Notes: generated by a model from the sequence alone, not told the origin. A stretch of DNA of 64,000 bases from Verrucomicrobiales bacterium (GCA_016795385.1 JAEUHI010000036.1:60421-124420); one strand, 5' to 3'. Positions 20,513 through 30,222 are shown, counted from the first letter of the stretch. A program made the numbers and translations.

Positions 20513-23500
20513 ATGAATCTCTCCCGCTTTTTCGTCGACCGCCCCATCTTCGCGGGAGTGATCAGCATCGTGATCACCTTGCTGGGCGGGCTCGCCTACG
20601 TCGGTCTGCCCATCGCCCAATACCCGGAAGTCGTGCCGCCCACGGTCGTCGTCTCCGCTTTCTATCCCGGAGCCGATGCCCGCACCCTCGCTGAGACCGT
20701 CGCCACCCCGCTCGAGCAGGAGATCAACGGCGTCGAGGACATGATCTACCTCTCTTCCTCGAGCACGAGCGACGGGAGGGTGCAGATCACCGTCACCTTC
20801 GCCCTCGGCACCGACCTCGACAAAGCCCAGGTCCTCGTGCAAAACAAGGTGAACGCCGCCTTCGCCCGGCTCCCCGAGGAAGTTCGTCGCCAGGGGGTCA
20901 CGGCACAAAAGCGCTCACCCGATCTCACCCTCGCGGCGCAATTTTACAGCCCCGACGGCTCGCGCGAGGTCGGATATCTTTCGAATTACGTCACCCTCCA
21001 GATCCAGAATGAAATCGCACGCATCCCCGGCGTGGCGGAGGCATCCTCGCTCGGCGGGCTCGATTATTCGATGCGGATCTGGCTCGATCCCGAAAAGGTC
21101 GCTTCGCGCGATCTCACCGCCGGGGATGTCATCGATGCGATCCGCGAACAAAACGTGCAGGTCGCCGCGGGCAGTCTCGGCCAGCCCCCCGCTCCCTCCG
21201 GAGCGCAATTCCAATACACCCTCACCGCGCCGGGACGCCTCAAGACTCCGGCGGAGTTCGGCGAGATCGTTTTGAAAACGGGCGACGCCGGCGACGTCGT
21301 GAAACTGGCCGACGTCGCCCGCATCGAGATCGGCTCGCGCGACTATGCCAGCCGCACCTACATGGACGGCTACAACGCGGTTTCCTTGCGCGTCTTCCAG
21401 CTCCCCGGCAGCAATGCCCTCGAAACGGCCAACGCGGTCTATGAGAAGCTCGCCCAGCTCAAGGAACGCTTTCCTCCCGGGGTCGACTACCGCATCAACT
21501 ACGACACCACCAAGTTCGTCCGCGCCTCGATCAAATCGGTCCTCTACACCTTGATGGAGGCCGTCGTCCTCGTCGTGGTCGTCGTCGTCGTCTTCCTCCA
21601 GACCTGGCGGGCCTCCATCATCCCTCTCATCGCCGTGCCCGTGTCCCTCATCGGCACCCTCGCGGTGATGCAGGCCTTCGGCTTTTCGCTGAACAATCTT
21701 TCCCTCTTCGGCATCGTCCTCGCCATCGGCATCGTCGTCGACGATGCCATCGTCGTCGTCGAGAACGTCGAGCGGAATATCGCCAATGGACTCGCCCCCC
21801 GCGAGGCTGCGATCAAGGCGATGGGCGAGGTGAGCGGCCCCGTGATCGCGATGTCCCTCGTGCTCTGCGCCGTCTTCATCCCGACCGCTTTCATCAGCGG
21901 TATCACCGGCCAATTCTACAAACAGTTCGCCCTCACCATCGCCGCGTCGACCGTGATCTCGGCGATCAATTCCCTGACTCTCAGCCCCGCCCTTTGCGCC
22001 ATTCTCCTCAAGCCGCACGGTGATCGCAGCGACGCCTTCACCCGCCTCCTCGATCTCCTCCTCGGATGGTTCTTCCGCCTCTTCAACCGCTTCTTCAGAG
22101 CGACCGCCAATGGCTACGCCAAGCTCGTCCGCAGCCTCCTCCGCGTCGCGGTCGTCGCCCTGGTTCTTTATGCCGCCCTTGTCGGCGGGGCGCTGCAGCT
22201 CTTCCGCACCGTGCCCACGGGATTCATCCCCTCCCAGGACATGGGGTATTACCTTTGCGTCGTGCAATTGCCCGACGGTGCTTCGTTCGAGCGCACCGAT
22301 GCCGTCGTGCGCCAGGTCGATGAGATCGCGCGCGGACTTCCCGGCGTCGCCCACACCTTCGCGATCTCGGGCTACTCGACCGTGCTCCAGGCGAACCAAT
22401 CGAATCTCGGCGCCGCCTTCTTCGTGCTCGATGATTATGCGAAACGCCGCGACCCCTCGCTGAAGGGCGAGGAAATGCTCGCGAGCCTCCGCAATGCCTT
22501 CGCCGGGATCAAGGACGCGCGCGTCCTCGTGCTGCCACCCGCACCCATCCGCGGTCTCGGCAGCGCCGGTGGCTTCAAGATCCAGGTGCAGGACCTCAAC
22601 AACGCCGGCCTCGCTCCGCTCGAGGACGCCACCAACAAGCTCCTCGACGCCCTCCAGAAAGAGCCCGGCTTCACCTCCATCATCTCCGGCTTCCGGCCGA
22701 ACGTGCCGCAGTACCACATCGACATCGACCGTGCCCAGGCCAAGACCATGGGCATCTCCCTCGCGGAGCTGAACGAAGCCCTCCAGGTCTACCTCGGCTC
22801 GGTCTACGTGAACGATTTCAATCTCTTCGGCCGCACCTACCAGGTCACCGCCCAGGCCGAGCCTGACATGCGCACCGATCCCGAGGACCTCATGCGCATC
22901 AAAATCCGGAACCAGGATGGCGAGATGGTGCCTCTGGGGGCACTCGTCCGGGTTTCAAAAAAAGGTGGGGCCGACCGCATCCAGCGCTACAACCTCTACT
23001 ACACCTCCGACATCAATGGCAACACCCTGCCCGGCGTCAGTTCCGGTGAGATGATCTCCTCGGTCGAGCGCCTCGCGAAGGAGCATCTGCCGAACGGCTT
23101 TGTCATCGAGTGGACCGATCTCACCTACCAGCAGATCCTGGCGGGCAACACCATCGTCTACATCTTCCCCCTCTGTGTGCTCTTCGTTTTCCTCGTTCTC
23201 GCCGCGCAATACGAGAGCTGGAATCTGCCGCTCGCCATCATCCTCATCGTGCCGATGTGCCTCCTTTCCGCCATCGGCGGGGTCTGGCTGCGGGACATGG
23301 ACAACAACGTCTTCACCCAGATCGGACTCGTCGTCCTCGTCGCCCTTGCCGCGAAAAACGCCATCCTCATCGTCGAGTTCGCCAAGCAGATCCAGGATAC
23401 CGGCGAGGACCGCTACACCGCGGCGATCGAGGCCAGCCGCCTGCGCCTGCGCCCCATCCTCATGACCAGTTTCGCCTTCATCCTCGGCGTGCTGCCTCTC

Positions 23501-23662
23501 GTCCTCGCGAGGGGCGCCGGTGCCGAAATGCGTCAGGCCCTCGGCACCGCGGTCTTCTACGGCATGATCGGAGTCACGTTCTTCGGCCTGCTTTTCACGC
23601 CGATCTTCTACGTCGTGATGCGCCGGCTCGCGGGTGACAGGTCGGTGCCGGAGAAGAAGTAG
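20513..23662 (+). CDS. RND multidrug efflux permease (HAE1/AcrB family), system B
   Basis: A 1049-residue homologue of the system A pump with the same landmarks: 'FFVDRPIFAGVISIVITLLGG', 'GIVVDDAIVVVENVERN' and 'ALAAKNAILIVEFAKQ'. Together with the MFP it makes an inner-membrane/adaptor pair without an outer-membrane gene, so it probably borrows the system A OMF or another TolC homologue. Its last codons and stop (tgccggagaagaagtagtc) are repeated exactly at 26702-26720, on the far side of the next gene. Confidence 0.95.
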   Translation: MNLSRFFVDRPIFAGVISIVITLLGGLAYVGLPIAQYPEVVPPTVVVSAFYPGADARTLAETVATPLEQEINGVEDMIYLSSSSTSDGRVQITVTFALGTDLDKAQVLVQNKVNAAFARLPEEVRRQGVTAQKRSPDLTLAAQFYSPDGSREVGYLSNYVTLQIQNEIARIPGVAEASSLGGLDYSMRIWLDPEKVASRDLTAGDVIDAIREQNVQVAAGSLGQPPAPSGAQFQYTLTAPGRLKTPAEFGEIVLKTGDAGDVVKLADVARIEIGSRDYASRTYMDGYNAVSLRVFQLPGSNALETANAVYEKLAQLKERFPPGVDYRINYDTTKFVRASIKSVLYTLMEAVVLVVVVVVVFLQTWRASIIPLIAVPVSLIGTLAVMQAFGFSLNNLSLFGIVLAIGIVVDDAIVVVENVERNIANGLAPREAAIKAMGEVSGPVIAMSLVLCAVFIPTAFISGITGQFYKQFALTIAASTVISAINSLTLSPALCAILLKPHGDRSDAFTRLLDLLLGWFFRLFNRFFRATANGYAKLVRSLLRVAVVALVLYAALVGGALQLFRTVPTGFIPSQDMGYYLCVVQLPDGASFERTDAVVRQVDEIARGLPGVAHTFAISGYSTVLQANQSNLGAAFFVLDDYAKRRDPSLKGEEMLASLRNAFAGIKDARVLVLPPAPIRGLGSAGGFKIQVQDLNNAGLAPLEDATNKLLDALQKEPGFTSIISGFRPNVPQYHIDIDRAQAKTMGISLAELNEALQVYLGSVYVNDFNLFGRTYQVTAQAEPDMRTDPEDLMRIKIRNQDGEMVPLGALVRVSKKGGADRIQRYNLYYTSDINGNTLPGVSSGEMISSVERLAKEHLPNGFVIEWTDLTYQQILAGNTIVYIFPLCVLFVFLVLAAQYESWNLPLAIILIVPMCLLSAIGGVWLRDMDNNVFTQIGLVVLVALAAKNAILIVEFAKQIQDTGEDRYTAAIEASRLRLRPILMTSFAFILGVLPLVLARGAGAEMRQALGTAVFYGMIGVTFFGLLFTPIFYVVMRRLAGDRSVPEKK

Positions 23663-23664
23663 TC
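23646..23664 (+). repeat. 19-bp direct repeat, left copy
   Basis: tgccggagaagaagtagtc forms the last codons and stop of the RND gene. An identical copy is at 26702-26720. The two bracket the FG-GAP gene, suggesting that ~3.06 kb was inserted with duplication of this site. The bases just outside the 19 nt differ between the copies. Confidence 0.8.
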
Positions 23665-23785
23665 ATGGCGATCGCCCGTTCACCGGATTTGTTTCCGGTC
23701 ATTCCGGTGGGGCTGTCGACCGGTCTCCCCATGTGCCGCCTGGGATTCCTTGGAACGACCCACCGAACTCGCGAGTCCATGCGAA

Positions 23786-26371
23786 TCACACATCACGTGG
23801 AGGAGCGGGAAGCGGAAAGCGAACTTTCTCCCTTTCGCCCCGGCCTTTGCCCGATAGGCTTGTGCTCACGGTAGGAGCGCTGCTGTTCACCCTCAAGATG
23901 GCTCGGCGGCTGCCGGCTTTTGTCGGGGCGAAGGTGATCGTGATCGCGCGTTCCGATCCGGCGGCGAGCGGAGACACGGAGGGAGGTGTCAGAAAGAAGT
24001 CCCGGCGCCCGGCTCCCGAGACGGACACCGTAATCCCCGTCACCTCAGAGCCTCCGACATTCCTCAGAACCGCGGTCTGCGGACGGCTGCGCCTTTTTAC
24101 CGTCGTCTCGGGGAAGCGGAGGGCGGAGAGCCTGAGGCTCGCCGGCGGGGTGGCAGAGGGTATTTCAATCTCGAACGGATAAGACGCTCCGGCTTCCGGC
24201 GCAGTGTTGTCATCCGGGGCAGCCGGATCCAATCCCACACCGGCCTCTCCACCATCCTCTCCCGGCGCACCGATCAGCGCGGTCGCCCCGGAAATCGCGA
24301 CATCGCTTCCGAAAAGATCAAAAGGTCCCGTGTTGCCCGCCTTCAGGTAGGCTTGCTGCCTCCAGGTGATTCCCGATCTGGCAAACAAATAGGCAGCTCC
24401 GGACTCGGTCGCCTCATCATCATCGCCGCCCCCGTTTCCTTCCGTTATTCCGGTTAGACCGCTGTCTTCGAAGGGTGCGCCCACGACCAGGAGATTTCCC
24501 GAAATCGCCACCGACCCTCCAAATGAATCGCCCGCGCCCGGAGATCCGGCTTTCAAGTATGCCTCTTGGGTCCAGCTGGACCCCGTGCGCGTGAAGACAT
24601 AGGCAGCGCCCGATCCAGGGGTGCTGTTGTCCGGGGAGCCCCCCGAACCGTCGATGACGCCGATCCCCGGGCTGCTCTCCCCATTAGCCCCAACCACGGC
24701 GGTATCGCCGGAGATCGAAACGGACATGCCGAAAAGGTCGCCCGCATCCGTATTTCCAGCCTTCAGGTAGGCCTGCTGGCTCCAAACCGATCCCGAGCGG
24801 ACGAAAATGTAGGCGGCACCTGCAGAGAATGCGCTGTTGTCATCCGAGCCCCCTGCTCCGTTGATCACGCCGGTAAAATTGCTCGCTTCCCCGGGAGCTC
24901 CCACGATCACCGTATCAGCGAAGATCGAAACCGACCTTCCGAAATTATCGCGAAAACCCGTGTTGCCTGCCTTCAGATAGGCTTGTTGGCTCCACGTGTT
25001 GCCATCACGCACAAAGACATAGGCGGCTCCGGCACGGGACAGCGTGTTGTTGGCGGAGCCGCCCGGACCGTTGGTCACGCCAATTTGATTACTCGTCTCG
25101 TTTCGTGCACCTACCACGATGCTGTCGCCCGAGATCGCGACATCCGCGCCGAATTCTTGTCCCGTTCGCGTGTTTCCCGCTTTGAGATAGGCCTGCTGGG
25201 TCCAAACAGAATCCGCCCGAACGAAAACGTAGGCGGCTCCCGATTTGAGCATGTTGTTGTTGTCGGAGCCACCGGGACCGTTGGTCACGCCGACCTGATC
25301 ACTCGACTCACCGGGGGCACCCACCACGATGGTATCCCCGGAGATCGCAACGGAACTTCCGAACAGATCTCCCAGGACGTTGGGGGTCGCTTTCCTGTTC
25401 CCGGCCTTCAGGTAGGCCTGCTGAATCCATGTGGCACCGTCACGGACAAAGACGTAGGCAGCCCCGGCGAGGTCGGCACTGTTGTCGGCGGACCCACCCG
25501 GACCGTTGGTCACGCCGATGTCGGCACTGTCTTCCTCCGGCGCCCCCACCACGACGGTGTCTCCCGAGATGGCGACGGCAGCGCCAAATTGATCGCCTGC
25601 ATCGGGATTCGCCGCCTTCAGATAAGCCTGCTGGGCGATCGGATCGATGGTCACGGGGTAGACGGCGTTCCGGTCATCCACGAACAGATGCAACAGGTCG
25701 CCGTCACCCGGCTCGAATCTCGCGGTCAGGGCACGACCCGTGGCATCCCAGACCTTCAGGCCACCGTAGGTGAGCGCGGAGGTGCCATCGGCGTTTTTGA
25801 AGACGACTCCGAGGCCGTCGGTCATCACGGACGACTCCAGTCCGCCAACCGTCATCAGGTGGAAGGCGAGCGGCTCATCGGCAGGGCCGTGCGAGGGTCG
25901 CCGGGCGACGATGAAGCCGTGCTCGAGACCCCGGCCATCATTGATCCACCACTCTTCCAGATTTCCCCGTCGGTAGGAGAGGCGCTGCCCCTCGGCGATG
26001 ACCTCGTCGGCCTTGCCGACCAGCTGCTGCGAATCCCCGATCCCGTAGCTACGCAATTCCAGTCCCCAGCTCCAGGCGCCGTGGTTGGGAGTTGCGACAA
26101 AACGACGACCGTCGAAACGGGTGGTCCATTGCTGCCCGGGATTGCGGGCACGCCAACCGCCCTCGAACGGATCAATTCGGTGACGTCCCGCCTCATAGGC
26201 GGCGCGGATCAAATTCCAATCCGCGGCGGAAAGTCGATCGGCGGGCACGCGTTGACGTTCCGAATTCGCATCAGGGTTTGCAAGGGCCGCCACGCAGCAG
26301 GCGAAATTCAGGGTCACGGCAAAAGAGATCGAAATCGGAAGGAAAACAGAATGATCAGACGCGGAGTTCAT
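23786..26371 (-). CDS. Secreted FG-GAP beta-propeller protein with choice-of-anchor/ASH domain
   Basis: 861 residues from the ATG at 26371, with a signal peptide ending around 'FACCVAALA'. After an N-terminal beta-rich domain come about seven ~65-residue repeats of the form 'QQAYLKAGN...DLFGxSVAISGDTxVVGAP...GGSxxN...SGAAYVFVR', i.e. integrin-like FG-GAP blades. The C-terminal ~100 residues ('LRNVGGSEVTGITVSVSG...FFLTPPSVSPLAAGSERAITITFAPTKAGSRRAILRVNS') form an ASH/choice-of-anchor D immunoglobulin-like domain. It is likely exported and surface- or extracellularly located; the ligand is unknown. It is flanked by a 19-bp direct repeat and converges on the RND gene. Confidence 0.88.
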   Translation of the reverse strand: MNSASDHSVFLPISISFAVTLNFACCVAALANPDANSERQRVPADRLSAADWNLIRAAYEAGRHRIDPFEGGWRARNPGQQWTTRFDGRRFVATPNHGAWSWGLELRSYGIGDSQQLVGKADEVIAEGQRLSYRRGNLEEWWINDGRGLEHGFIVARRPSHGPADEPLAFHLMTVGGLESSVMTDGLGVVFKNADGTSALTYGGLKVWDATGRALTARFEPGDGDLLHLFVDDRNAVYPVTIDPIAQQAYLKAANPDAGDQFGAAVAISGDTVVVGAPEEDSADIGVTNGPGGSADNSADLAGAAYVFVRDGATWIQQAYLKAGNRKATPNVLGDLFGSSVAISGDTIVVGAPGESSDQVGVTNGPGGSDNNNMLKSGAAYVFVRADSVWTQQAYLKAGNTRTGQEFGADVAISGDSIVVGARNETSNQIGVTNGPGGSANNTLSRAGAAYVFVRDGNTWSQQAYLKAGNTGFRDNFGRSVSIFADTVIVGAPGEASNFTGVINGAGGSDDNSAFSAGAAYIFVRSGSVWSQQAYLKAGNTDAGDLFGMSVSISGDTAVVGANGESSPGIGVIDGSGGSPDNSTPGSGAAYVFTRTGSSWTQEAYLKAGSPGAGDSFGGSVAISGNLLVVGAPFEDSGLTGITEGNGGGDDDEATESGAAYLFARSGITWRQQAYLKAGNTGPFDLFGSDVAISGATALIGAPGEDGGEAGVGLDPAAPDDNTAPEAGASYPFEIEIPSATPPASLRLSALRFPETTVKRRSRPQTAVLRNVGGSEVTGITVSVSGAGRRDFFLTPPSVSPLAAGSERAITITFAPTKAGSRRAILRVNSSAPTVSTSLSGKGRGEREKVRFPLPAPPRDV

Positions 26372-26755
26372 CAATGATTTGCCGTTGGAAAGTGGTAATC
26401 AGAAGGTTGTGGTTTGCGGGAAAATTATTTCGGAAGCCTGCCCATGTCACCGGGTAATTTCATGTCCCCCGATCACGCGGATCGGACACCCCGACCGGAT
26501 TCAAGTTCAAGACATCGCCCTTATGCCCTCCTCCGCGATCTCATCCTGCAAGCGCGATCTTCCCCGGTCCATGCTCATTCCTCCGGCCTCCCCCTTGGCA
26601 GACGACCGCCACCTCTCTCGATTCGCCTCCGGGGTCTGCGTCCCGGCCCCGGGCACCCCGCCGCCATCAAGACCAGAATCCATCCGTTCCCGGCCAGCCG
26701 TTGCCGGAGAAGAAGTAGTCGTCACATTTCCAGCCAAACAGGGTATGCTCCCGGA
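26372..26755. other. Divergent intergenic region between FG-GAP and cytochrome genes
   Basis: This 384-bp space holds no convincing gene. It has the promoter regions for the two divergent genes and, at 26702-26720, the right copy of the 19-bp repeat. The part next to the FG-GAP gene (26380-26470) is noticeably more AT-rich than the rest. No clear operator or terminator was seen. Confidence 0.5.
26702..26720 (+). repeat. 19-bp direct repeat, right copy
   Basis: This is an exact second copy of the RND 3'-end sequence tgccggagaagaagtagtc, here noncoding and 35 nt upstream of the cytochrome start. See the left copy at 23646. Confidence 0.8.
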
Positions 26756-27358
26756 ATGCACCCTCTTCACCCGATCCTGCTTCTTCCCCTGGCCCTGATG
26801 GCCGCGCCGCTCGGAGCGGTCGACTATCAGAACGACATCCAGGCCATTCTCAAAGAGCACTGCTGGGAATGCCACAGCAATGAGAAGGAGGTGAAAGGCG
26901 GTCTCGCTTTCGACGACATCGCCGATCTTTCGCGGAGCGCGATCAACCCGGTGGGCCTGATCCGTCCGGGCGATCCGGAGAAGAGCGACTTCGTGGCACG
27001 GCTCAAGCTCGATGAAGAAGAGGACGACTTCATGCCGAAGAACGGCAAACCGCTCCGCGCCGGCGACCTCGCGAAGATCGAACAATGGATCCGCGAAGGC
27101 GCCCTCATCGACGCGGCCAATCCGTCCGAGGTGGAGAAGGCGCGGATGGAGGACGTGAAGCTCGCCAACGCCCGCTCCGGCGGCGAGGTCTATTTCCAAT
27201 GGACCAACACCCAGGGCAAGGTGATCGAGGCGAAATACTCCGGTCTGGAAGGCGATGCGGTGAAGATCACGATGAAGAACGGCAAGAGTTTCGTTGTTCC
27301 CCTCACCGGTCTCAGCCCCGAGAGTGCGGCCCTCGCGAAAAAGCTGGGCGGACAGTGA
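26756..27358 (+). CDS. PVC-type c-type cytochrome with SHD1-like C-terminal domain
   Basis: 200 residues from the ATG that gives a signal peptide (MHPLHPILLLPLALMAAPLGA). A PSCyt1-type mono-heme domain follows: 'VDYQNDIQAILKEHCWECHSNEKEVKGGL' with CWECH as heme site and later 'DDFMPKNGKPL' supplying the Met ligand. The last ~60 residues ('FQWTNTQGKVIEAKYSGLEGDAVKITMKNGKSFVVPLTGLS') resemble the SHD1 domain common in PVC proteins. It is probably a periplasmic electron carrier. An SGNH hydrolase gene follows 66 nt later on the same strand. Confidence 0.86.
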   Translation: MHPLHPILLLPLALMAAPLGAVDYQNDIQAILKEHCWECHSNEKEVKGGLAFDDIADLSRSAINPVGLIRPGDPEKSDFVARLKLDEEEDDFMPKNGKPLRAGDLAKIEQWIREGALIDAANPSEVEKARMEDVKLANARSGGEVYFQWTNTQGKVIEAKYSGLEGDAVKITMKNGKSFVVPLTGLSPESAALAKKLGGQ

Positions 27359-27424
27359 GCAACGGGCGCGACCGCGGGCTTGTCAGGCGAGGTGCTTTCC
27401 GCTCCATTCGCGGAAACAGCTCCC

Positions 27425-28678
27425 ATGAAACCGCTCTCTCTTTTTCTCGCCCTTTCCCTTCTCGTTTCCCTGCCCTTCACGAGCCGCGCCGGTGATCTGC
27501 CGGCCAACGCCCGTGTCGCGGTGATCGGCGACAGCATCACCGAGCAAAAGCTCTATTCGAAATTCATCGAGTGTTACCTCCTCGCCTGCACCGGGCGCGA
27601 GGACCTCATCGTCTTCCAGTTCGGCTGGAGCGGCGAACGCGCCGATGGCTTCGCCAATCGCCTCGCCAACGATCTCGCCGTTTTTCATCCCACCGTCGCG
27701 ACGACCTGCTACGGCATGAACGATGGCAGCTATCAGCCCTACAATGACGGCATCGGCGGAGCTTATGAGAAGAACATGACCCGCGTCATCGAGGGTCTGA
27801 AGGCCGCGGGCATCTCCACCATCGCCGTAGGATCCCCGGGAGGCGTGGATCCGGATTTCTTCACCCGTCTCGACGGCAAGGTCTACAACGAGACTCTCGC
27901 CAAACTCCGCGACATCGCCAAGGGCCTCGCGGAGAAAAACGGGCTGCCTTTCGCCAATGTCTACGACACGATGATGAGCGCCCTACCCAAGTCGAAGGAA
28001 GCCAACGGCAAGGAATACGCGCCCTTCGGCGGCGACGGCTTTCACCCCGCCCCGGCCGGGCAGTTGCTGATGGCCCAGGCCTTTCTCAAGGCGCTGGGGA
28101 TGGATGGTGCGATCGGCACCATCACCGTCGACGCGAAAGGCGCCACCGCGAGCGAAGGTCATCGCGTGATCTCCTCGGCCGACGGAACGATCGAGCTCGA
28201 GAGCAGCCGCTGGCCGTTCTGCTTCGACGCCGACCCGAAAAATCCGGGCAGCACCCGCAGCATCCTGCCCTTCACGAACTTCAATGAAGAGCTGAACCGC
28301 CTCACCCTCGTCGTGAAGGACCTCTCGAAGGCGAAAGCCAAGGTCACCTGGGGCACGCAGTCGAAGGAGTTCACGAAAGAGCAGCTCGAAGCCGGGATCA
28401 ATCTCGCCGCCGAGTTTTCCGCGACGCCTTTCGACGAGCCTTTCATGAAACTGATGGAAGCCGTCGCGACGAAACAGCAATTCGAAACCACGGCGATCAA
28501 GAATCTCGTCACGAATTTCCGCCTCTTTGGTGAGGACGCGAAGAGCGATGCCGAACTCGCCGCCGCCTTCGAGACGGTGCGAAAGAAGGTCGGGGAGAAA
28601 CACGCCGCCCATCACGCCTCGGCCCGCAAACGCATCCAGCCGGTGAAACACAAGTTGAAGGTGGAGCCGATGGATTGA
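27425..28678 (+). CDS. Secreted SGNH/GDSL hydrolase
   Basis: 417 residues with a signal peptide (MKPLSLFLALSLLVSLPFTSRA). The SGNH blocks are intact: 'VAVIGDSITEQ' (nucleophile Ser), 'QFGWSGERADGF' (Gly block), 'YGMND' (Asn block) and 'GDGFHPAPAGQ' (Asp-His). The C-terminal ~170 residues are a beta-rich/helical extension of unknown role. The family comprises esterases and carbohydrate deacetylases. Unlike the SGNH part of the protein at 7572-11027, the catalytic Ser is present. It is probably co-transcribed with the preceding cytochrome. Confidence 0.9.
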   Translation: MKPLSLFLALSLLVSLPFTSRAGDLPANARVAVIGDSITEQKLYSKFIECYLLACTGREDLIVFQFGWSGERADGFANRLANDLAVFHPTVATTCYGMNDGSYQPYNDGIGGAYEKNMTRVIEGLKAAGISTIAVGSPGGVDPDFFTRLDGKVYNETLAKLRDIAKGLAEKNGLPFANVYDTMMSALPKSKEANGKEYAPFGGDGFHPAPAGQLLMAQAFLKALGMDGAIGTITVDAKGATASEGHRVISSADGTIELESSRWPFCFDADPKNPGSTRSILPFTNFNEELNRLTLVVKDLSKAKAKVTWGTQSKEFTKEQLEAGINLAAEFSATPFDEPFMKLMEAVATKQQFETTAIKNLVTNFRLFGEDAKSDAELAAAFETVRKKVGEKHAAHHASARKRIQPVKHKLKVEPMD

Positions 28679-28685
28679 AGGAAAC

Positions 28686-28737
28686 GCGGGCACTCTTGCC
28701 CGCCTTCCCGTCAACCGGTGCGGGCAGGAGTGCCCGC
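28686..28737. repeat. 18-bp inverted repeat between convergent genes
   Basis: gcgggcactcttgcccgc and gcgggcaggagtgcccgc are reverse complements with one mismatch, separated by 16 nt. Each arm is itself nearly palindromic (gcgggca...tgcccgc). It lies between the convergent SGNH and DUF1501 genes and may act as a bidirectional, Rho-assisted stop. No T-run is present. Confidence 0.65.
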
Positions 28738-28746
28738 GCTCCCGTC

Positions 28747-30147
28747 TCAGAACAGCTCCGTGAGCGCGCGGCCTTTGTCCAGCAACTGGAAGGGCCGCCC
28801 CTCTCGGTCGACCGCGGCGAGATCATCGATACCCATGGCGTGGTAGACGGTGCGGGTCACGTCCGACGGCGTGAGCGGTTTCTCCGTCGGGTATTCACCG
28901 AAGCGATCGGTCTCGCCGTAGACCTGACCGCCGCGCACCCCGCCTCCGGCAAAGAGGACGCTCTGGCAGGCGGTCCAGTGATCCCGTCCCGCGCCCTCGA
29001 CTCCCCCCGAGCGGCGATCACCGACGAGCGGTTTGCGGCCCATCTCGCTGGAGACGAGCACGAGGGTGTCCTCGAGCAGCCCCCGCTGATGCAGATCCTC
29101 GATCAAGGCCGAATAGGCCCGGTCGAATTCGGGGAGCAGGTCGTCCTTCAGGCAATTGAAATTGTTCCCGTGCGTGTCCCAGCCGCCCGCGCTTTTGCAC
29201 TTCGCGTGCAGGGCCGGATCCTCCTTCCAGAAGACCGTGATGAAGGGCACCTCGGCCTCGACGAGACGACGCGCCATGAGCAGGCTCATGCCATTGATCG
29301 TTTGGCCGTAGCGCTCACGCAGGGCGAGGGGTTCGTCGGCGAGATCGAAAGCCGCGGCGGTCGACGCCGACGCGAGCAGGGAAAAGGCCTTCTCCTGGAG
29401 CCGGTCGATCTGCCCCATGGCGGTGATCTTCTCAAAATCCCGGCGGGCGTCGTCGAGCGTCTCGAGCAGCACCCGGCGCTCGTCGAGGCGCGCTTTTCCC
29501 TCGCCGCTGAGCGAGAGCGAGGGAGCACGGAACGCCAGCGGCTCATCGTGATCGCCGTTGAGGTAAAAAGGCTCGTGATCGATCCCGAGTTTCCCGGCGA
29601 ACTGTCCGGGCCTCGTGTAGGGCAGCTTGCTCGGCATGTGCGGCAGCGAGATCACCGTCGGCAGCGTCTCGTGCGGAGGACGGCGCGAACCGACGACACT
29701 GCCCATGAAAGGCCAGTCGCCGGGCTGCGGTTTCCGGTCGTTCCCCTGGGTGCGGAAGGTCTGGTCGGGGACGTGGCCGGTGAGATTGTAATAATACCCG
29801 GCATGATGATCGCCCGTCGCCTCACCACCATCGGTGACGGACCGGACGATCGCCAGATGATGCGCGACCTTCGCCGTCATCGGCAGATGCTCGCAGAGCT
29901 GGATGCCATCGGCCGAGGTGCCGATGGGACGGAAGATCGAGCGATAAGCCGAAGGCGCGTCCGGCTTCATGTCCCAGGTGTCGCATTGCGAGGCTCCGCC
30001 ACAGAGGAAAAAGAGGATGGTCGATTTCGCGGGTTTGCGCGGCCCTTTCGGCGTCGCTGCAGAAGCGGAGGCGAGTCCCGGACCAAACGAATAGCCCGCG
30101 AACCCGACCGTCGAGGCCACGAGGAAAGAGCGGCGTTTCATTCCCAT
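28747..30147 (-). CDS. DUF1501 (sulfatase-like) Tat-exported protein
   Basis: 466 residues beginning with a Tat-type signal (MKRRSFLVASTVGFAGYSFG; RRSFL core). The body is DUF1501: 'FFLCGGASQCDTWDMKPDAPSAYRSIFRPI', 'HHLAIVRSVTDGGEATGDHHAGYYYNLTG', 'WDTHGNNFNCLKDDLLPEFDRA', 'SSEMGRKPLVGD...GRDHW'. This PVC family has an alkaline-phosphatase/sulfatase-like fold; its substrate is unproven. It lies 75 nt after the ceramidase-like gene on the same strand and may be co-expressed. An ATG two codons further in is equally possible. Confidence 0.92.
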   Translation of the reverse strand: MGMKRRSFLVASTVGFAGYSFGPGLASASAATPKGPRKPAKSTILFFLCGGASQCDTWDMKPDAPSAYRSIFRPIGTSADGIQLCEHLPMTAKVAHHLAIVRSVTDGGEATGDHHAGYYYNLTGHVPDQTFRTQGNDRKPQPGDWPFMGSVVGSRRPPHETLPTVISLPHMPSKLPYTRPGQFAGKLGIDHEPFYLNGDHDEPLAFRAPSLSLSGEGKARLDERRVLLETLDDARRDFEKITAMGQIDRLQEKAFSLLASASTAAAFDLADEPLALRERYGQTINGMSLLMARRLVEAEVPFITVFWKEDPALHAKCKSAGGWDTHGNNFNCLKDDLLPEFDRAYSALIEDLHQRGLLEDTLVLVSSEMGRKPLVGDRRSGGVEGAGRDHWTACQSVLFAGGGVRGGQVYGETDRFGEYPTEKPLTPSDVTRTVYHAMGIDDLAAVDREGRPFQLLDKGRALTELF

Positions 30148-30222
30148 GGGAGCGAAGTCTATCTCATTTCATGGAGGCCGGTCACGAAGCGATTGAGCGC
30201 CATCGCGCCATCGGGATGAGTC

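Noticed and set aside
23665..23874. Small plus-strand gene after the RND permease
   Set aside because: It begins within the duplicated 3' end and runs into the antisense of the FG-GAP gene, with no signal peptide, domain or ribosome site.
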